Source of the DNA: Zychaea mexicana
Lineage: Eukaryota; Mucoromycota; Mucoromycetes; Mucorales; Lichtheimiaceae
Direction of reading: 5' to 3'
DNA: 64,000 nucleotides
Assembly: GCF_025766255.1 (NCBI RefSeq)
Contig: NW_026516699.1
Span: 248,001-312,000, forward strand
This document shows, piece after piece, positions 58,240 through 64,000 of the stretch. The notes below the pieces were generated by a model that was not told the origin of the DNA, searched no databases, and was given only the letters and a program-made list of their open reading frames with translations. The position numbers were made by a program, and so were the translations under genes. Position 1 is the first letter of the stretch. The number at the start of each line of letters is the position of its first letter.

Positions 58240-58601
58240 GTACTTGGGCAAAAAAACAAGAGAAAAGACGTTTCAAAAACCCACGTTCTTTAAAATTGTG
58301 CCGGCGCGTGTTTCGATTCAAACAATAATTAGTAAGCATATGCAACAGCACACATTACTCTCAGTTTACGCTAGTCCGTAACAGGGGTTGTGCTTTAGGA
58401 TAAACAACACTCCAAATTATTTGCGCTAAGCAGTAATACACAGTTAGAGCATCTCCATCGGCCTATTCTAAATTTGGAGTCAATTATCATAGGGGTACCA
58501 TAGAATTCACATATTTTCCCAGCGGTTCCAAAATAAAAAATTTACTGTAAAAATCCCTTTTGACTCTCCCACTTATTCTTTATTTTATTCTCTAAAGTAA
58601 C
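58240..58601. other. Intergenic region upstream of the MDR gene
   Basis: Promoter of the oxidoreductase and left flank of the transposase remnant. The sequence GAGCATCTCCATCGGCC at 58448-58464 resembles a Harbinger-type terminus, but no inverted partner was found on the right side. Confidence 0.4.
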
Positions 58602-59310
58602 ATGGAGAAGCAATTAAAGAGAATGCTCGAAGAAGATGCCAAACGACGCACTCGCCAACGTTTATTGACGCGTCTCATTGAAGTGATCGAACAAGAATTC
58701 GAAGACGAAGAGAAACCAAAAGGTAGAGGAGGTTCTGTCCCTGGTCGCAGAACTATCAACCGTAATCGCGTCGGAGGTCATGATAGACTTTATACTGACT
58801 ACTTCTCACACAACCCAGAAGCAGAAATTCCCAAGCGTGAAACCCCCTAGTGTATCCTTCAGGTATCCTACAAGCAAGATTTGCAGTGATCCGACTTCCA
58901 GTAAAGCTTTGGGATCTCAACAAGCTGGCCAATATTATGAAGGCATGTATTATCATGTATAATATGATAACGAAAGTGGCCGCAAAGACCCGGATGAAGA
59001 TGAAGAGCACGAGGAAGTGAGATGTAAAGGGCCTGTACCATCATTAGTAGTTGAGAGGAATCCTAATACGATGAGGGAATTTTTTCAACGCTACAGTGAG
59101 ATCAGAGATGAAACTGTTCACCTGCTAAATGGAAGTCAAATTAAAGGATGATGAAGATTATGTAAATTGGAGATGTGGTAGACATGCAAGAGATTTGGAT
59201 AAAATTCCATTACATATTAAAAAAATTAAAAAATAACAGTATTAAAAACAACCATCAATTGAAAAATGATCTCATTGAACATTTATGGGCTCATCATGGC
59301 AACAGTGCTT
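58602..59310 (+). mobile_element. Harbinger/PIF-like transposase remnant, internally deleted
   Basis: The frame from ATG 58602 gives the typical N-terminus of Harbinger-superfamily nucleases: a charged helix, then GRGGSVPGRRTINRNRVGGH and DRLYTDYFSHNP, and stops after 83 codons. The expected FRRRFRM and DDE catalytic core never appears. Instead, C-terminal-type pieces follow in different frames: REFFQRYSEIRDETVH near 59080-59125 and LKNDLIEHLWAHHGN near 59260-59305. The element has lost most of its middle and cannot encode a transposase. Similarity is from memory of the family. Possible left terminus at about 58448. Confidence 0.65.
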
Positions 59311-59395
59311 AAAAAGTCTATTTCTTAATAAAAAACATTATGAACAAAACCGTACTTTGACTTTAAGCAAATGAGTTTTTTTGTATAAACATTTA

Positions 59396-61166
59396 TTAAG
59401 GAACACAAGCATGGGCTTCAGCTTTTTCCAGTCTCTCAAGTGCCTGTCTCTTGCGTTTCATAAAATAGGGACGAGGGAGCTCATCCATGCCTTCCAAATT
59501 CATACTCAACAAGTGGTTGTCGGCAAGCCCTCGTTCCATGTCGATTCGACATTGCTCCCGTTGGATAGCCAAGGCTTCGGCGTAGCTTTCTTGGCGTTTA
59601 TGCTTATAAGAAGCCTCTTCTTGCTCTCGCTTCTTTGGCTTGCTTGCGACCAATTGGACGAGCTTGACCTCCTTCGGCAGGGACACTGTTCCAGTTGACT
59701 TCTCTACGTAACGGACCAAAAACTTTGGCTGATTATGAAGGAGCTTGTAACAATGGTCAAGAGTGAGCCTTCTTTGTTGGCGGCAATGTTTGCCTGAATA
59801 ACTCTTTTCAATAATAAATTCTTTTGGGTACAAAGACAAAAACTACACGGTCAAAAAAAACAACGATACAACGTCTTCAAGGCCATGCATGTGGTTGATA
59901 CTATATAAATAATATGATATTAAAATTAAAAAAGTTGACCAATCTAGTACAAGGATACCAAGGCAAAGTCGACTAAAGCAGTTGATCTTGAACCCTTTTG
60001 GAATGACGTGGTTGGAGATTATGGTGTGGTGGGAATCAATGCCTTGCGACCCAAACATTCTTATATAAACCTGTACTCTATACGTATTAGTTAGTAACCA
60101 TTAAAAAGTTTGCTGAATTTGATTGAACAAAACGAAAAAAAAATTGGACTTATCTTTATCATAGTCCCCCACAGGATTTACTACACATTTTGCGCATTAC
60201 ACCGAGGGGCTCCTTTGCAAAAGAAACCACGGTCAAAATGTAATACTTCCCACTCCGTACAGTAAGATGTGACAATGAAGTCCCACCCGACAACGGAAGT
60301 TCTCACTTGGAAACCATTTCTGATTTCCTATGCAGGGCGTATATGTCGTAGTAAATCCCGTAGACACGTTTGCGCATTACACCGAGGGGCTCTTTAACAA
60401 AAGAAACCACGGTCAAATGTAATACTTCCCACTCCGTACAATAAGATGTGACAATGAAGTCCCACCCGACAACGGAAGTTCTCACTTGGAAACCGTTTCT
60501 GATTTCCTATGCAGGGCAGGATTCATTGCTGTAGAACCAAAGAGGTTGCATATTTCGGTTGGGATGGTTAGTAAGAATATTGAATGCTGTGACTGCTAAT
60601 GCGGAATCAAAATAATCTTGGATGGACAATCGTTGCGAGACGACGGTGACGAAAAGTGCTGCTACGCACGGAAAGAAAAGATAATTCCTCCACCCGACAC
60701 AACATCGGGCACGAAAAAGTGCTTCACCTTTAATAAAAGAAGAAGTTTGAATACGGTTAAAAGTTTGGACTTTATAATACGTCTTAATTTGAACATAGCG
60801 TCCAGGGGAAGACATGCTTGTTCGAGACAGGTCAAAGAAGAATAGGGAGATGAAAACCCTGTGAGTGAGACAGCTAAAAGGTCATGGGGAAGTCGCTTGG
60901 GAGTATGTTGTTGGGTTAAGCGTAGACATGTAATAGAAAGAATAAGGCTGCTTACCTAGCTTGCTGCAGGTAGAGGATTGATCCAGTTGAGGGCCAGGGA
61001 GTTGATGGGCGTCGAGTTCTGCTAATATTATGCACACAACTAGCCATGCCGTTTGCAGCTGTTGAATGCGGCGGACTGGAGTTGGTTTCGATTGCGGGAG
61101 CTGATTGAGGAAAGAGGACAATGGGTCTGTGGTTTGGGGCGGTGCGGTGTGGAGGCGAGCGTGCAT
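59396..61166 (-). CDS. Uncertain multi-exon gene of unknown function, possibly decayed
   Basis: Parts of one minus-strand gene may be present. ATG 61166 opens a 70-codon Gln/Pro/Leu-rich exon ending at a good GTAAGC donor (60956). An open stretch around 60845-60520 contains VVSQRLSIQDYFDSALAVTA and FNILTNHPNRNMQPLWFY. The last open stretch, 59396-59842, is lysine/glutamate-rich (EVKLVQLVASKPKKREQEE) and ends at a stop at 59396. I could not join these in one continuous frame, and a 180-bp tandem duplication lies between them. No family is recognised. It sits between two transposon remnants and may be transposon-derived or a pseudogene. Confidence 0.3.
60189..60518. repeat. Tandem duplication, period 180 bp
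   Basis: Two copies, about 60189-60338 and 60369-60518, start TTTGCGCATTACACCGAGGG and end at CCTATGCAGGGC, with few substitutions and short indels. A 30-bp tail of the first copy (GTATATGTCG...) separates them. On the minus strand each copy contains CATAG followed by 21 bases and GTGAGAAC, which looks like a small exon with its splice sites. So the event may be an exon duplication. Confidence 0.85.
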
Positions 61167-61209
61167 TCGAAGGCAGGCTATTGCATGCAGTGTGTCTAAT
61201 TCTAGTCGA

Positions 61210-64000
61210 AAGAAATTCCTCGTAAGAATTTCTTGAGACCGTCAGAACAAAATATATAGGAGATGTGATTATGCTAGAATCTCATTTCGTAGCGTATATT
61301 AAGGCAATAAATCAAATTATTATAACATTAATCTTCATTTTCACTCAGTTATTACCAGCTTACTACTGTACATCTCTATTCTATCTATCACTTACATTCT
61401 CACTTTTAATGTTCCCACCCCCATTGGAAGAACAATTACACATGATGGAACACCAAATTGCTGCTCTTCAGGAACAACTCCAAGGTGCTACTACTATCCC
61501 TATGCAGTCAGTGGATGGCACTGCTACCCTTCTTTACACTCAATGGGTATACAGTACTCGACCCCATTACGACTGGTCTCTTTCTGAAGGGCTTACTGAA
61601 TTGGATGCTCCATTACGCACTTCGGCGCTACTCTCAGACTCGGAACGTAAAACCATCATCGAGTCCTACCCTCACATGGCCCATGTGGACTACAAGGCCC
61701 CCGCTACTATCCCCACAGCTGAACGTGCAAAAGGTCAGAGCTATGTGGACAACTCTTTGAAGCAGCTGCAAAATCAATGGCAGTTGTTTACCGCCCTCAA
61801 GATATTTTCAGTCATGAATTCTTAACATCTGAAGCAGGCAGCCCTGATTTGGAACGCTATTGTACAATGCTTTCGTTATATCCGCAAACTCTTATTGCAT
61901 GCCGGTGCCTTTATGACACATGCCTCGTACAAACATCGCTCTTCGTGTCATTAATCCTTTCTTTTCGTCAAAATCTGGTAACGAAGTCAATTACACCCTC
62001 CCTCTCAATGAGATCCAAAACACATTGATTCAACAAACCGTAGCACGCAAGGCTGCTCGAGAGTCGACTATCAATGAACGTCAACGTCATCGGGCTAACA
62101 ATGACTACTCTCAATTTTCTGGTCCTTTCTCGAATCTTCCAGACCAGCAGTTTTTTTGATCAGGCCCACCCTCTCAACATGGTGGTTTCAACAACAACAG
62201 GACCAACAGCAACTACAGCAACAGCAGCCGCAACAGAAACAGAAACAACAACAACAACATCCGACCCAGTAGGAGGTCGGCTCAGCAAGTTTTATAGAAA
62301 ATGGACTCAAAATTCAATCAACTCATTCGTCGACACCACCATCGAACATGGCTACAAAAATCAATTTCGCACACCACCATCAACGACAATAACGCCAACC
62401 CCCATCTAGCCTTTTGGCCCGGAGCAGACTCCTTTGATAGAACCAAGATTTATTGTCCAAGCAAGCAATCGAACCCGTCTCCGGCATGGAAGTTCATCAA
62501 ACACCAGGCTTTTACAGCTCAATGTTTGTCATCCTAAGAAAAATGGCGGCGTTTGACCAGTCTTCAACCTCAAACATCTGAATCAACTTACCCGAAAATA
62601 TCTGGATGCCTCTCATTTCAAGAGATGGAGACCAATCGGGAAGTGGCTCTAATGATCAACCCACCGATTGTCTAATCTTAATCGACTTGTCCAACCCATG
62701 GTCTTCACCCAACTTCGAGAAGGTTCCTTACGCCTGCCTAATTTGGAAAGGCCACGCTTACCAGTATTGTACGACCGCCTTTGGCTTGTCCACAGGTCCC
62801 TTTGTCTTCACCAAAGTTTGCAGGCCTATATCAGAACACTTGCGCTCTCTAGGAATTGGGATCTCAATATACTTGGACGATTGGCTTCTATGGCCGAGTG
62901 CAAGCAATTGCGATGGAACAGCCTTATCAGGTTGTCTCCCTCTTACAACATCTCGGTTGGGTAGTCAATCATACGAGTTCAGTTCTAACCCCAACTCAAC
63001 AATTGGAACATCTCGGGTTCTGTACTGTATAGAACACCCGCTCAATGACAGCTCTACTAGCGCCAGCCAAGCCTCGGGATATTCGTCAATCGATCAAGCA
63101 AGTACTGGACAAACGACATCGTCAATCCCCCAGGATCATTCACAGCTTAACGATGATTATTCAGTCGACGACTTTTGCTATACTACAAGAAACAGTAAGT
63201 CAGATGCGGATTGAGATCTTCCTCGCCCTCTCGATCAAGCGAGTCTGTAGGAACTTCAATGGTGGTACATACACGAACATCAGCAAATGGAACGGACGCT
63301 CACTTCTCCCTTCGACATCCTCACAAACAATATTTGTCGATGCCAGCAATACCGGGTGGAGTTGCAGTTGGAACCATCTTCGAGCTCATGGTTATTGGAC
63401 AGAGGAGGAAGCTGCCCAATTCATCAATTGGCGGGAGCTTAAGGCAGCTCATCTAGCTTTGAAAGCTTTCCATCTACCGGAGAACTCGACGGTGATGAGG
63501 ATAGACAATACGACCAGCATGGCCTACACCAACAAGCAAGGTGGAACTCGCTCCCTCCCTCTCTTGAAATTGGCATCCGAAGTGTGGACGCGGTGACTGG
63601 AGAACAAGATCATGATTCAAGCCCAACATATCCAAGGAGTATAGCCGATTTCGAGTCTCGTCGACAGTATTTCAAAAATCAATGGAAAATAGCCGTAGAT
63701 AATCCAAACAAATTTACCAGACTTGGGGCCCTTTTACGATCGATCTCTTTGCAGGCAGGACGACCAAATTATTGCAAAAGTACGTCTCCTGGATACTGGA
63801 TCCAGATGCTCTCCACACGGATGCGTTCTCCGTCCCGTGGAAGAGTTTCCATCATCCTTTCGTAAATCCACCCTGGAATCTCATATCTCGAGTCATCAAC
63901 AAGATTCTTCAAGAGCAACTTCCTCTGGTCACGCTGGTGGTCCCGTACTGGCCGAGCGCCATCTGGTTTCAGAGAGACCATCAAATGACTCTATGCCCTC
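61210..64000 (+). mobile_element. DIRS-type retrotransposon, decayed, runs off the right edge
   Basis: A gag-like region begins near ATG 61410 (PPPLEEQLHMMEHQIAALQE) and shifts frame near 61790 and 61920. The reverse transcriptase follows: LILIDLSNPW, ACLIWKGHAYQYCTTAFGLS, GPFVFTK and the catalytic YLDDWLL (about 62869-62889), then frameshifts. The RNase H region is clear at about 63330-63980: FVDASNTGWSCSWN, QFINWRELKAAHLALKAFHL, RIDNTTSMAYTNKQGGTRS, and PWNLISRVINKI with VTLVVPYWPSAIWF downstream. This order and the FGLSTxPFVFTK and DNTTSxAYxNKQGGT wording are characteristic of DIRS elements, which use a tyrosine recombinase instead of an integrase. The recombinase and right terminus lie outside. 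A 9-bp inverted repeat (AAGAAATTC/GAATTTCTT) near 61211-61235 may be part of the left terminus. Stops and frameshifts make it non-autonomous. Confidence 0.85.

Noticed and set aside
59843..60058. Frame from ATG 60058 as first exon of the 59.4-59.8 kb frame
   Set aside because: The donor leaves phase 1 but the candidate acceptor at 59842 needs phase 0, so the join is out of frame.
1..64000. tRNA, rRNA and CRISPR arrays
   Set aside because: No B-box-like GGTTCGAATCC with a matching cloverleaf, no rRNA stretch and no regularly spaced short repeats were seen by eye; a tRNAscan run would be decisive.

Overview
The window is nuclear DNA of a filamentous fungus, most likely an early-diverging one (Mucoromycota). 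The genes are split by many short GT-AG introns, mostly about 45-130 bp. The set includes fungal hallmarks (a PacC/Rim101 regulator, a CWH43 GPI-lipid remodelling protein, an Arc1-like tRNA-binding protein), an Integrator subunit 2 homologue that most yeasts lack, and LINE, DIRS, pogo-like and Harbinger-like element remains. No assignment was checked by database search; families were recognised by eye from motifs and from reading frames that stay open across predicted splice sites.

Layout. 1-4.2 kb: 5' part of an ornithine decarboxylase gene (runs off the left edge) and a type I-like glutamine synthetase, both on the minus strand, with a pogo-like MITE between them. 4.2-20 kb: a gene-poor mosaic. 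A cytochrome P450 gene is broken into three blocks on the minus strand (16.3, 12.6-10.8 and 6.6-6.4 kb), carries at least three frameshifts and is separated by two kilobase-scale gaps. Those gaps hold an Argonaute PIWI-domain fragment, two 5'-truncated LINE fragments (one with a perfect 15-bp target-site duplication and a poly(A) tail), a minisatellite and exon-like pieces I cannot name. A 474-bp TIR element and a long UUCG-capped hairpin follow.

20-58 kb: a gene-dense block. Left to right: a coiled-coil protein; a single-pass membrane protein with polyQ; the PacC-like regulator; a fatty-acid transport/very-long-chain acyl-CoA synthetase; SmD3; a small ORF; a short Integrator 2 homologue; a reticulon-like membrane protein; a tubby-like-barrel candidate with low-complexity tail; CWH43; Arc1/p43; DNA polymerase eta; a seven-TM protein; uracil-DNA glycosylase; and a zinc-independent MDR oxidoreductase with a mitochondrial leader. 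Two of these (polymerase eta, uracil-DNA glycosylase) are DNA-damage genes with PIP-box-like motifs, but they are separated by another gene and nothing suggests co-regulation.

58-64 kb: mobile DNA again: an internally deleted Harbinger/PIF-like transposase remnant, an uncertain gene containing a 180-bp tandem duplication, and a decayed DIRS-type retrotransposon that runs off the right edge. No tRNA, rRNA or CRISPR array was recognised. I found no convincing new biological system; the most informative region is the 6.4-19.4 kb mosaic.
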